Source: Dactylis glomerata (taxonomy: Eukaryota; Streptophyta; Magnoliopsida; Poales; Poaceae). Taken from it: a stretch of DNA of 64,000 bases. Below, one piece after another: positions 11,191 through 22,624 of this stretch. The position numbers and the translations under genes were made by a program. The DNA lies in the NCBI GenBank assembly GCA_007115705.1, contig QXEO01001136.1, forward strand, positions 185,757-249,756. The letters are read 5' to 3'. The notes beneath the pieces were generated by a model. It was given only the letters and a program-made list of their open reading frames with translations, had not been told where the DNA came from and searched no databases. Numbering within the stretch: position 1 is the stretch's first letter; each line of letters starts with the position of its first letter.

Positions 11191-11840
11191 CACTACCGGA
11201 GATCCTGCCTATGTTGTGTGCCTGCGACACACGGCGAAAGAGAAAAAGCGCACGACAAATATTTTACCGTGTGTTTGCGCACGGCAAACAACACACGGCA
11301 ACGAACGCCACGGCGAACATCCTATACCGTGTGCTATTCCGAAAACCCATGGCGAATTATTTGTCGTGTGCTGCCCTAGCCCGCATAGCAAAGTAAAGCG
11401 AGTAACGCCTCCTAGACGTCGACGGAGGCCCGGGGTGGGCCGGGAGTGCAGTTTGCCGTCGGCTTAACCTTTGTCGTGGGCTGTGCAGCTAGAAGTTCAG
11501 TGCCAGTATGCCGTGCGCTATCATTTGTCGTGTGCTTTACGCGCGCCAGTTTGCCGTGTGTTTCTTCTTTGCCGTGAGCCGTTGGATTTTTGCCGTGAGC
11601 TCACCGTTGACGTGTGCCGATCCTTTGCCGTGAGCTTGCCGTAGCCGTGTGCCGAGCCTAAGCAGTTTGCCGTGTGCATTTTCTATGCCGTGTGCCGGAC
11701 ATCCCAGGTTGGCAGCAGATCAGCAGCTAGGAGAGCACAGGTTGTCGACGCGTGGCATGTTTGCCGTGTGCAAGCACACGGCAGAGGACATATGGTTTCT
11801 TTGCCATGTGCTAGAACACGGCAAAGCCCCAGTTTTTTCA
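11191..11840. repeat. CACTA left terminal and subterminal repeat zone
   Basis: The terminal CACTACCGGA is followed by about 640 bases with repeated units TGCCGTGTGC, TTTGCCGTGAGC and ACACGGCAA in both orientations. This is the clustered short-motif arrangement that CACTA transposases bind. Open frames here are chance. Confidence 0.85.
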
Positions 11841-11929
11841 CATTTTGCTCTGTATTTGCTTGAATCCCTGCAATTCAAATATAGCTAACAATATAACAGT
11901 TGCAAACAATAGCAGACGACAGTTGGAGT

Positions 11930-12475
11930 GCATCATATAACAATATAACCTCCATAATACCACATATGGGCACAAATAGTGCATAGTGCATAATACAAGC
12001 TCCATAATAAGTTCAAACATGATAAATAGTGCATAATACAAGCTCCAAGACCACAAATAGTGCATAGTAAGTTCAAACATCACAAATAGTGCATAATAAG
12101 TTCAAACATCACAAATATGTGCATAATACAAGCTCCATGTGAACCCAACACCGGAAGATCTACGAGTTCATCCTTCATGCACATCCTACAAGTTTGAAAG
12201 CAAAAACATGAGATTCACAAGTCATATGACATAGTATACATATGAAGTACTTTTGACAAGTGTTGTAACAATGCACATGGAAACTACAAGTTACTAAATG
12301 GACATGGAAACTACAAGTGTTTGCAACAATGCACATGGAAATTACAAGTGTTGTATCTCTACCCTTAGCAAGTATTTTTGACAAGTAATATGTAAGAATA
12401 GACATGGCAACTAAAGTCACTAAATGGACATGGAAACTACAAGTCACTAAATGGACATGGAAACTAAGGGAAGAT
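11930..12475. repeat. Short irregular tandem repeats in the CACTA 3' region
   Basis: Two adjacent families are seen. At about 11940-12140 units of the type AAATAGTGCATAATACAAGC and AAGTTCAAACATCAC recur about five times. At about 12270-12470 the unit GACATGGAAACTACAAGT with CACTAAATG recurs about six times. They lie between the subterminal zone and the last ORF2 exon. Confidence 0.65.
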
Positions 12476-12529
12476 TGCGCTAAGTGTAGAAATTTGACAA
12501 CTAAGTAGAATTTGAGATCTAACCGGGAG

Positions 12530-13010
12530 TCAAAGTCGGCGGGCGACGTGCGGGTTGTTGAAGCTAGGCAGTCCTCCCGTAGGATGCGTCATCATGTCAT
12601 TTTCATTCTGACCCGATGACCCACCGACCTCCGCATTGTTGGATCCACCCGAGGCATGTAGCTACAAGATAGAAAATTGTGAGCCTAAGTCAATATGCAC
12701 TAGACATGTGGTATTTTGAAACTGGCACATAATACAAGCGAGAACTTACCCATGTGTTGAAGTCAAAGGGAGGTGGATCAAATGTAGGAAGAGTGGTGCC
12801 AGCCGGTAGAGAGGCCTGCAAATCAAGCATGCGCGGGTAAGGTGTATGGAATTATGATTCGTCTAAGGTTGTATGAGCAAGAACTCACCGATAAGTGAGC
12901 ATCGTGGGCACTGAGCCTCTGGTTCATCCATATCATCATCTGCTGCTGCTGCATCATCATCTGCTGCTGCTGAGCAAGAAGGGCCTGGGCCTGTTCCCTC
13001 TGTGCCTTCT
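12530..13010 (-). pseudogene. CACTA ORF2, 3' exons (Gln-rich C-terminus)
   Basis: Three exons with good splice signals are readable on the minus strand: 13010-12889 (donor GTGAGT), 12815-12750 (acceptor TTTGCAG, donor GTAAGT) and 12661-12530 (acceptor TTGTAG, stop TGA at 12530-12532). The first encodes a Gln/Met-rich run (LLAQQQQMMMQQQQMM) and ends in phase with the next. They form the tail of the second CACTA protein, whose upstream exons lie at 25675-27200. Element E has split the Gln-rich exon: removing E and one CTTCT copy rejoins the frame. Function in the family: an accessory DNA-binding or transposition protein (known for En/Spm, inferred here). Confidence 0.65.
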
Positions 13011-14257
13011 TGATGTCTACGCACGCATCTGTTCTTGTAGACAGTGTTGGGCCTCCAAGTGCAGAGGTTTGTAGAACAGCAGCAAGTTTCCCTTAAGTGG
13101 ATCACCCAAGGTTTATCGAACTCAGGGAGGAAGAGGTCAAAGCTATCCCTCTCAAACAACCCTGCAATTACGATACAGAAAGTCCCTTGTGTCCCCAACA
13201 CACCCAATACACTTGTCAGATGTATAGGTGCTCTAGTTCGGCGAAGAGATAGTGAAATACAAGTGGTATAGATGATTATAAGTAGTAAATGCAATCTGGA
13301 ATAAAAATGGCAGCAAGCAAACAAGTAACAAAACAGCAAGTAAACGGTGTGCAAAGCTTGGAAACAAGGCCTAGGGATCATACTTTCACTAGTGGACACA
13401 CTCCCAACAAATATAACATAATTGAACAAATAAATAACTTCTCTTCACTATGGTACTCTGAATTACTCTCCTATTGAATAACACTAATCATTGCGTAGGG
13501 CTACGAAGCACTCCTCAAAGTTCATCAAGTACTTGACAAACACCACTCATAGAGATATCCAAATCAAATCACAACTCAAGATAAATATTATTGCAACTTA
13601 GACCAAGTACTAACACGGTGCACACACTGTCAACATTACACCATGAAAGGAGGAATAGATCACTTCAATACTATCATAGTGATAATTATTCTCATAATCC
13701 ATAAGAGATCACAATCGTAGCCTAGACCAAGTACCACCACGATGCACACACTGTCACCGTTACACCATGGCAGGAGGAATAGATTACTTTAATAACACAC
13801 TAGAGTACATATAATGAAGAAGAGTAACATCTACTTATTCAATATGATACAAAGCTCACGATCACATAAAGATCACATCATGTGAGAGAGAGGTGAACCA
13901 CATAGCTACCGGTAGAGCCCTCGGCCCTGGGGATAAACTACTCCCTCCTCATCATAGGAGACAACAAGGTTGATGGAGATGGCGGTGAGGTCGATGGAGA
14001 CGGCGGAGATGACGATGGAGATCAATGGAGATGTCTTCGGGGGCACTTCCCCGTCCCGACAGGGTGCAGGAATAGAGACTTCTGTCCCCCAAAATTCATC
14101 GGTGGCGGTGGCGGAGCTACGGAACTCTTTCTGGAAATTTGCCGACTCCCTTAGGGGTTTCCGTCCCAAGGCTTTATATAGGTGAAGGGGCGTCATCAGG
14201 GGGCTGCCAGGGTCTCCTCACACATAGGGGGCGCGGCCAGGGCCTGGGCCGCGCCAC
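13011..14257 (-). repeat. 3' LTR of element E, outer part
   Basis: It starts (plus strand) TGATGTCTACGCACGC, the complement of the LTR 3' end, and matches 24131-25370. It is interrupted at 14257 by element A in the GC-rich leader; the GCCAC at 14253-14257 is A's target duplication. Confidence 0.9.
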
Positions 14258-15988
14258 TAATATGTCTCCAACGTATCTATAATTTTTGATGCTCCATGGT
14301 TGTTTTTACACCATTTGCCTAATTTTTCGTTACACTTCGTGGCACTTTTATGCATTTTCCGGAACTAACCTATTAACAAGTTGCCACAGTGCCAGTTCCC
14401 TATTTTCTGCTGTTTTTGTGTTTCAGAAGTGATACACAGAAAATATTCTCGGAATTGGACGAAACAAGTTTCTGAAGTCTTATTTTGTCCGGGAGCTTCC
14501 AGTCATCCGAAGGAGAGAAGGAGAGGGGCCACCAGGGCCCCTCACACCTGGCTGGCGCGGCCCAGGCCCTGGCCACGCCGCCATGGTGTGAGGAGGCCTG
14601 GGGCCACCTCTGACATCGCCCCTTCGCCTATAAAGACCCCCCGACGGGAAAAACCTAAGTACCCGATCAATTTTCCAGAACACATCGCGATCCGCCACCG
14701 CCGTCGACCCGGAGATCGGGAGGGTCCAGAAGCTCTTCCCGGCACCCTGCCGGAGAGGGGAATCACCACCGGAGGTCTTCTTCATCGCCATGCTTGCCTC
14801 CGGAGCGATGAGTGAGTAGTCTACGTTGGACTATGGGTCCATAGCAGTAGCTAGATGGTTGTCTTCTCCACCATGTGCTTCATGTTTAGATCTCATGAGC
14901 TGCCCTACATGATTGAGATCACCGTTATGTAAATCTACATGCTTGGTTTGTTGGGATCCGATGAATATTGGTGTTATGATTGAGTTGCTGTGCTGAATAT
15001 TATCTTATGTTATCTCTATGTTGTTTATGATCTTGCATGCTCTCCGTTGTTAATAGCTATCTTGGCCGAGTAGTTGCTAGTGACTCCAAGAGGGGGTATT
15101 TATGCTCGATAGTGGGTTCATGCCTCTATTTAACCTGGGGGAGTGATAGAAACCTCTAAGGTTGTAGATGTGCTGTTGCTACTAGGGAGAAAACAACATT
15201 CATATGCTCAAGGGCATATGCTTTGTTTACATTACACACTTTGCTTAATGCAATTATCTGTTGTTCGCAACTTAATACTTATGGAGTTCTCGGATTGATT
15301 CGCCACAAGTGGATTATTAGTCATAGATGCAGTTGGATGGCGGTCTATGTATTTTGTTGTAATGCCCAGAGTAAATCTCATAGTGATCTTCTTGACATAT
15401 CACGTTTATCTTTATTCTATCAATTGCCCAACTGTAATTTGTTTACCCAGCATGTGTTATTTATCTTATGAAGAGACACCACTAGTGAACTGTGGACCCC
15501 GGTCCTATTTCCATCATATTGCTATCACCTGTTTACTTTACTCGCACTGTTTACTTTACTCGCATACTTCTACTGTTTTCCACTCGATACGCTCATAACC
15601 TTTGTTTCAAGCAAACCGGTGAGATTGACAACCTCATCGCAAGTTGGGAACAAAGTACTTGGTTGTGTTGTGTGCAGGTTCCGCGTTGCAGCTAGCAAAG
15701 CAAAGCTTGGACGAGGCGCCATATATAAATTGTCCAAAGCTGTCGCAAACTAGCAAGCATCACCTTCAGTCGTTATTTGTCTGCTCTTCTCCTGATCGAT
15801 ATTAAACCTTGGTTTCTTAACTGAGGGAAAACTAGCTGCTATACTCATCACACCTTCCTCTTGGGGTTCCCAACGGGCTGGTCATTCACCACGCATCAAG
15901 CAACAGTTTTCTGGCGCCGTTGCCGGGGATTATAGAAGAATAAGCTCCCACATCAACTACATATTCCCACGTCAACTTGGCACCAGCA
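14258..15988 (+). repeat. 5' LTR of element A
   Basis: It begins TAATATGTCTCCAACG (TG mutated to TA) and ends GGCACCAGCA. A TATA box (TATAAAG, 14629-14635) sits in a GC-rich promoter zone. Near the 3' end an earlier LTR terminus is recognisable (CGCATCA ending at 15898), followed by a primer-site copy TGGCGCCGTTGCCGGGGA (15912-15929). The LTR has thus been lengthened by 90 bp. Confidence 0.9.
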
Positions 15989-15998
15989 ACTTCTTTTC

Positions 15999-16016
15999 TG
16001 GCGCCGTTGCCGGGGA
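15999..16016 (+). promoter_or_regulatory. Primer-binding site of element A (tRNA-Asp)
   Basis: TGGCGCCGTTGCCGGGGA is exactly complementary to the 3' end of plant tRNA-Asp including CCA. It lies 10 bases after the LTR, the expected position for minus-strand priming. Confidence 0.9.
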
Positions 16017-16176
16017 AGAGTGGAAGACTTCTGCGAGGGGAGTTTTCGCACGCACATCCTTTACTTTGTTTTATTGTTTTGCTTTACTTTATTTATTTTA
16101 CCTGCATCGTTTTATATCAAAAACCCAAAAAAATTAGAATCCATGGTAGTTGTTATTTCTGTACTTTTAGTTCATC

Positions 16177-16761
16177 ATGTTGTTCCCTAAGTACGTTCTG
16201 GAGGACCTCTCAGTAGGTAGTGGTTCAATTATTGGAAAAAGTAACATTGAGGAGTTCTTTAATCACATTAGTATGCATAAGGAAGTTGAGGAAAAGTCTT
16301 TGGTTGAGCTAGCTCCTAGTATTGAAGTTGCTTCTGCTTATTTAATTCACATGTTGGAAACTAGGTTTGCTAGTCTTAATCCTTTTATGCAATACATGTT
16401 CCTTAAGCTTCATGAAATTGAGGATCCCGAAAAGAAAGCTTTTATCTTGGAAACTTTGCGCATCGAATTTAGAGATGTTGCAATTGAGGCTAGGAAAGTT
16501 TTTAAGAAGTTTAATAAGCTTGGCTCGCCTGTTGAAATTGTTGGTACACCCAACGAAGATTCTAGATTGCCAATACCTTGTAAGCTTGTAGGAATTCATA
16601 ATGCCTTGGTAGCTAATACTAGTTGGATTTGTCCTGAAAATCTTTTTGATGAAAATAGTGTACCAAAGCGTGATTACAAGGGATACTCAAAACCTCAATT
16701 GGATAGTATTCATTTCTTTATTCCTATAGTGGATCCTGATCCCCCTTTCATTATTACTTGA
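16177..16761 (+). CDS. Unrecognised 194-aa ORF of element A
   Basis: An intact frame starts at ATG 16177 and ends TGA 16759-16761. The product is mixed charged and hydrophobic without signal peptide, zinc knuckle or catalytic motif; residues about 55-125 look helical (HMLETRFASLNPFMQYMFLK, then a Lys/Glu-rich run). I do not recognise it. It occupies the position where element B has a Gag-protease remnant, with near-identical sequence on both sides, so it is the sole protein candidate of A. It could be a strongly diverged Gag fragment or a captured sequence. Retention of an open frame suggests recent function or recent insertion. Confidence 0.55.
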   Translation: MLFPKYVLEDLSVGSGSIIGKSNIEEFFNHISMHKEVEEKSLVELAPSIEVASAYLIHMLETRFASLNPFMQYMFLKLHEIEDPEKKAFILETLRIEFRDVAIEARKVFKKFNKLGSPVEIVGTPNEDSRLPIPCKLVGIHNALVANTSWICPENLFDENSVPKRDYKGYSKPQLDSIHFFIPIVDPDPPFIIT

Positions 16762-19683
16762 TTCGCAATTTTCTGCGCCTAGCTCAAAGGCGTTAAAGAA
16801 AAGCACTCTTGGTAGATAACCCAATGTTTTATTTGCAGTACTTTTTCTTTTATTTGAGTCTTGGAAGTCATTACTACTGTAATGACCGCTCCTTATCTTT
16901 TTATTTCGTTTTTGTGCCAAGAGAAGCCTCTAATTCGAGTGAGGTAAAGATTTGGGGATATTGCTGTCCTGAAACTGTTTTCGGTGCTGCACCGTAAAAA
17001 TTCATATACATTCTCTGTATATCTTTTGGACCTGCGATTTCTTGTGCATATGCCCCAGGTTATATCCAAACTTTCGTTTGTTGAACACTTTTTGATTTGA
17101 GCAACATAAAACCCCTCAAAAATTCGGCCTTTGTCAGCTGTTCTGTTTTGACAGATTTCTGCCAATATTTGTATTTGCCACTTTATCGCTTTCTTTTTAG
17201 TTCTTTTGATCACGGAACTTGTGGGAAAGTTGCTACAGTAGTATATGCTATATATGTGGTGGTTTTGAGATAAAACCTGAAGCAAAAAGAGGTTGATTAT
17301 ATGTTATGCCTACACTAATGTTGCTAATAAATTTGTATTTAGTTTTGTATGAAGGAAGTTTTCAAGTGTAGGGATTGGAGAATGATGAGATGAGTTGAAG
17401 AATGGACAAAAGCTCAAGCTTGGGGATGCCCATGCATCACCCCAAGAAATATCCAAGAAGTACAAGTGTCAAAGCTTGGAGATGCCCCCGAGGCACCCCT
17501 TCTTCATCGGCAAAAATCAGGTCACCTTTCAAGACACTATATTTTTATTGCTTCATGCACTATGCGTTTTTCTTGGAGCGTCAGTTGTTTTAGTTTTCTT
17601 AGTTAGTTTGTTTTGTTTGCTGCAATAAATGGTTGGACCCCAACAAATTTCCTTTGGAGGAGATGTACTCATTTTTATTTGCCAAGAACACTCGTTGAGC
17701 GATAAGAGTGAAAAACAGATTTCATCGGGTGTTCTTCTTTTTCCGCTACTGCTTTTGGTTTTCGTTTTTGCCTTGATTTGCGTTCAAACCTTGTCATATC
17801 TTTTCATCAAGTTGTATTTTTGCCTCTGATCTTTATTGGTTTTCATCAAAAGAGGTGTTTAAAAATTTCAAATGGTGTTGGAAAGAGAAAAAGCTTTGTG
17901 CAAAATAGTGGTACAAGAAGGAGCTTATGTAGACTGCGGCTTAGGATTTTTCATGTCATGCTTGATGTCTTTTTGATAGTATGCTTAGTGGTTTTGCTAT
18001 AGCATGACTTGTCTCAAATAACTGAGATTGCTTAATGAGCCTTTGAAAAAATCATGCGTTGTTTTTATTGTATGGAAGCATTATTTTGGTTTTCTCCTTG
18101 ATGCTTTATTTGGGTTGACTTGGCGCATGCTCACACATGTTAGACTCTTACAAAGTCGCCAATAGCCTCTATGATCATTTAGTTTTTGACTTTTGATGCC
18201 ATCTTATGCTTCTTTTAATGTCGCTTTGTCGTTTTGCATGATTATGGCTATTATTGCTCTCTTAGTTGGTCGCTCCCAGTCTTTTGCTAGCCCTCGCCTT
18301 GTACTGAGTATGAGCTCTACTCGTGCATCCAACTCCTAAAAGCCAAAGTTTTCCAAAGTGTCCACCATACATACCTACTAGCAATTTGCTATTCCAAGCA
18401 AATTTGACTTGCTTTTATTTTCTCTTCAAATTAAACTCTTATCGGTGTTATGCGAAATTAGGTCAGTAAAGCTCTCACAAACCGGAAGGCACACTTTACT
18501 TTTTCCTGTTCTTAAAAATTTGACATTGTGGTCTCTTATGTTGAGTTGTTATGCTTGCAAGTTGTAAGTTGGAGACTAGCCTAGCCATGCAGTCATGGGC
18601 AAGCTTTCAACATTGCACTTCTTATTTGAGTTGATATCGTGATCTTTTGTTTATGGATGCCCGCGGTGTGAAATGAATTGGGAATCTTGTGGGGATCATG
18701 GAGTTTGTATATGTGTTAGGGAAACGCCAGGCCGCTAATCTAAGCCATGCATAATTCATGGTGGAAATTTGCAGCATACCCATGGTAAACATTCGACGAC
18801 GTATCTCACAATAAAAAGCTAAACAAATGGCAAATAAAAGAGATGTCGAGGTGTTCATTGTCTGCTTGTCCTGTTATTTTGATGTGGGCTTGTTCCATGT
18901 CATCGGGCACGGAGGTACCCCATTGGAGGTTCTCAATGATACGCATATATTTACAATGACAAGAGCCTTGCTTGGGACTCTAAGTAAAGTAGCATGAGGT
19001 TTGGGTACTCGTATTCATGGGACACGAGGTTTTTAACTTATGATTTTTCAAGCATATGCATCATAATTGTTCTCGCATATAACTCTAACCATTCAAGATG
19101 CTTATGATGGGGGCAATGAGAGCTCAAAGCCGGTGAGTACCATAATTTTTGAAGGTTATAAAACTTGCAATCACTGCTTCCCTCTGCGAATCGCCTTTCT
19201 TCTACTTTTATGTTGAGTCACCACCTTCTATCTTTATGCACCATTAAGAGAGCATAGTTGTTATTCTTAGTATAATATGCATTGTCCCAAAGTTCATTGA
19301 TTGATTCATATTCTTGGTTTCACTTGTTCTCAAATTATTTGTATCTAGTCGCCCTCTTAAACTTGAAGGTGTCCTATGCATTTATGTTTTGCTATCTTTG
19401 AAGGACAAGCTGAAAACCATTTGTATGTTTTTCCTTATGATTTGAACACACGTTTGACTTTCATTGTTTCATTTTCATGATCTTTTATTTGTGTTCATTT
19501 TCATGTTTACAACATGGTTGCTAAGTTCTTATTGTCAAGATTATATCTTTCATGCCCATGTTTTAAGTTCTTATGATCCCAGCTCACAAATGCTTACATA
19601 TATGATCAAGATTGTGTAGGTGCATGTCACCTCAAAAATTATTCTTTTGTTATCACTTACCTACTCGAGGATGAGCAGGAGTT
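16762..19683 (+). other. Non-coding internal region of element A
   Basis: No gene is visible. The conserved post-ORF block (16773-16830) and two polypurine-like motifs AAGCTTGG(G/A)GATGCC (17416-17430, 17472-17486) match those in D and B. The remainder parallels B 58393-61326 in reverse. Confidence 0.7.
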
Positions 19684-19698
19684 AAGCTTGGGGATGCT
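19684..19698 (+). promoter_or_regulatory. Polypurine tract of element A
   Basis: AAGCTTGGGGATGCT ends one base before the 3' LTR at 19699, so this is the expected plus-strand primer. Confidence 0.75.
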
Positions 19699-21429
19699 TG
19701 ATACGTCTCCAACGTATCTATAATTTTTGATGCTCCATGCTTGTTTTTACACCATTTGCCTAATGTTTCGTTACACTTCGTGGCACTTTTATGCATTTTC
19801 CGGAACTAACCTATTAACAAGTTGCCATAGTGCCAGTTCCCTATTTTCTGCTGTTTTTGTGTTTCAGAAGTGATACACAGGAAATATTCTTGTAATTGGA
19901 CGAAACAAGTTCCTGAAGTCTTATTTTGTCCGGGAGCTTCCAGTCATCCGAAGGAGAGAAGGAGAGGGGCCACCAGGGCCCCTCACACCTGGCTGGCGCG
20001 GCCCAGGCCCTGGCCGCGCCGCCATGGTGTGAGGAGGCCTGGGGCCACCTCTGACATCGCCCCTTCGCCTATAAAGACCCCCCGATGGGAAAAACCTAAG
20101 TACCCGATCAATTTTCCAGAACACATCGCGATCCGCCGCCGCCGTTGGCCCGAAGATCGGGAGGGTCCAGAAGCTCTTGCTGGCACCCTGCCAGAGAGGG
20201 GAATCGCCACCGAAGGTCTTCTTCATCGCCATGCTTGCATCCGGAGCGATGAGTGAGTAGTCTACCTTGGACTATGGGTCCATAGCAGTAGCTAGATGGT
20301 TGTCTTCTCCACCATGTGCTTCATGTTTAGATCTCATGAGCTGCCCTACATGATTGAGATCACCGTTATGTAATTCTACATGCTTGGTTTGTTGGGATCC
20401 GATGAATATTGGTGTTATGATTGAGTTGCTGTGCTGAATATTATCTTATGTTATCTCTATGTTGTTTATGATCTTGCATGCTCTCCGTTGTTAGTAGCTA
20501 TCTTGGTCGAGTAGTTGCTAGTGACTCCAAGAGGGGGTATTTATGCTCGATAGTGGGTTCATGCCTCTATTTAACCTGGGGGAGTGATAGAAACCTCTAA
20601 GGTTGTAGATGTGCTGTTGCTACTAGGGAGAAAACAACATTCATATGCTCAAGGGCATATGCTTTGTTTACATTACACACTTTGCTTAATGTAATTATCT
20701 GTTGTTCGCAACTTAATACTTGTGGAGTTCTCAGATTGATTCGCCACAAGTGGATTATTAGTCATAGATGCAGTTGGATGGCGGTCTATGTATTTTGTTG
20801 TAATGCCCAGAGTAAATCTCATAGTGATCTTCTTGACATATCACGTTTATCTTTATTCTATCAATTGCCCAACTATAATTTGTTTACCCAGCATGTGTTA
20901 TTTATCTTATGGAGAGACACCACTAGTGAACTGTGGACCCCGGTCCTATTTCCATCATATTGCTATCACCTGTTTACTTTACTCGCACTGTTTACTTTAC
21001 TCGCATACTTCTACTATTTTCCACTCGATACGCTCATAACCTTTGTTTCAAGCAAACCGGTGAGATTGACAACCTCATCGCAAGTTGGGAACAAAGTACT
21101 TGGTTGTGTTGTGTGCAGGTTCCGCGTTGCAGCTAGCAAAGCAAAGCTTGGACGAGGCGCCATATATAAATTGTCCGAAGCTATCACAAACTAGCAAGCA
21201 TCACCTTCAGTCGTTATTTGTCTGCTCTTCTCCTGATCGATATTAAACCTTGGTTTCTTAACTGAGGGAAAACTAGCTGCTATACTCATCACACCTTCCT
21301 CTTGGGGTTCCCAACGGGCTGGTCATTCACCACGCATCAAGCAACAGTTTTCTAGCGCTGTTGCCGGGGATTATAGAAGAATAAGCTCCCACATCAACTA
21401 TGTATTCCCACGTCAACTTGGCACCAGCA
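19699..21429 (+). repeat. 3' LTR of element A
   Basis: It starts TGATACGTCTCCAACG and ends GGCACCAGCA, 1731 bp like its partner. It carries the same 90-bp extension (21340-21429), with a mutated primer-site copy TAGCGCTGTTGCCGGGGA at 21353-21370. GCCAC follows directly. Confidence 0.92.
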
Positions 21430-21434
21430 GCCAC

Positions 21435-21728
21435 CCCGGTGTGAGGGCAGCCCCTGGCCCCCCTTCGGCTCTCTTTCGGTCCTCGTCCTTCTTTCAGAAA
21501 AAATAGGAGTCCTGGAACTTGTTTCGTCCAATTCCGAGAATATTTCCTATGTAGCATTTCTAAAACACAAAAACAGCAGAAAACAGGGAATTGGCACTGT
21601 GGCATCTTGTCAATAGGTTAGTTCCGTAAATCGCATAAAAACGCCACGAAGTGTAACGAAACACAAGGCAAATGGTGTAAAAACAAGCATGGAGCATCAA
21701 AAATTAAAGATACGTTTGAGACGTATCA
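21435..21728 (-). repeat. 3' LTR of element E, inner part
   Basis: It continues the LTR interrupted at 14257 and runs to TTTGAGACGTATCA, the complement of the LTR start. Together with 13011-14257 it makes about 1541 bp. Confidence 0.88.
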
Positions 21729-22624
21729 ACATCCCCAAGCTTAACTCCTGCTCGTCCTCAAGTAGGTAAGTGATATCAAAAGAAATAATTTTTGAGGTGA
21801 CATGCACCTACACAATCTTGATCATCTATGGAAGCGTTGAGTGCTGGGATCAAAAGAACATAAAACATGGGGATGAAAGACATAATCTTGACAATAAGAA
21901 ACTTAGCAATCATGTTATATCATGAAAAAGAACACAAACAAAAGATCATGAATAATGAAACAATGAAAGTCAAACGTGTGTTCAAATCATATGGAAAAAC
22001 ATAGTAAATGGTTTTCAGCTTGTCCCTCATGGAATAGCTAAACATAAATGCATAGGACACCTTCAACTTTAAGAGGGCGACTAGATACAAATAATTTAGG
22101 AATAAGTGAAACCATAGTCATGAATCAATGAATGATAAACTTTGGGACAATGCACATTATACTCAGAATAACAACTATGCTCTCTTAGACGGTGCATAAA
22201 GATAGAAGGTGGTGACTCAACATAAAAGTAAAAGAAATGCCCTTCGCAGAGGGAAGCAGTGATTAAACATGTGCTAGAGCCTTTCATTTGTAAAACAGAG
22301 AGATAAAAATTGGTTTTGAGAGGTGGTTATCTTTGTCAACGACTGGCAATGGGGTTCTTACTATCTTCCATACAAAAATGAAGCAAGTTTTTGAGAGAGA
22401 GATTGACACTTTTTGTGCTCTTTTATAAAGCTTGGCACTCCTCCCCACCTTTTTTCCTTTCATAAACCATGGCTAACCGATTCCATCGGGTTCCCACCAA
22501 CATTCACATTCCATGGAGGAGTGCCTTTTTTCTTTCCTTTTTCTCTTTTTTTTTCTTTTTGGAATAAGCAATATGGAAGATAGCAAATCCGACCACTACG
22601 TCTCCATGAGCTGAAAACAGTGTC
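21729..22624 (-). other. Retained 3' internal region of element E
   Basis: It opens (plus strand) with ACATCCCCAAGCTTAA, the complement of the polypurine tract. It matches element D 4318-5205 in reverse. No coding potential is seen. Confidence 0.75.

Larger units (their letters stand above)
14258..21429 (+). mobile_element. Athila-type gypsy element A, complete but non-autonomous
   Basis: It is bounded by two 1731-bp LTRs and a perfect duplication GCCAC (14253-14257 and 21430-21434). The order is LTR, tRNA-Asp primer site, one 194-codon ORF, about 2.9 kb non-coding, polypurine tract, LTR. No pol is present. Equal LTR lengths and few visible differences suggest a fairly recent insertion, consistent with A being nested in E's LTR. 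Element B is its close relative but carries a different ORF. Confidence 0.92.

Noticed and set aside
20664..21194. 176- to 193-codon frames (also 56830-57411 and 62528-63109)
   Set aside because: The same LTR sequence of elements A and B, present in every LTR copy; no protein motif.
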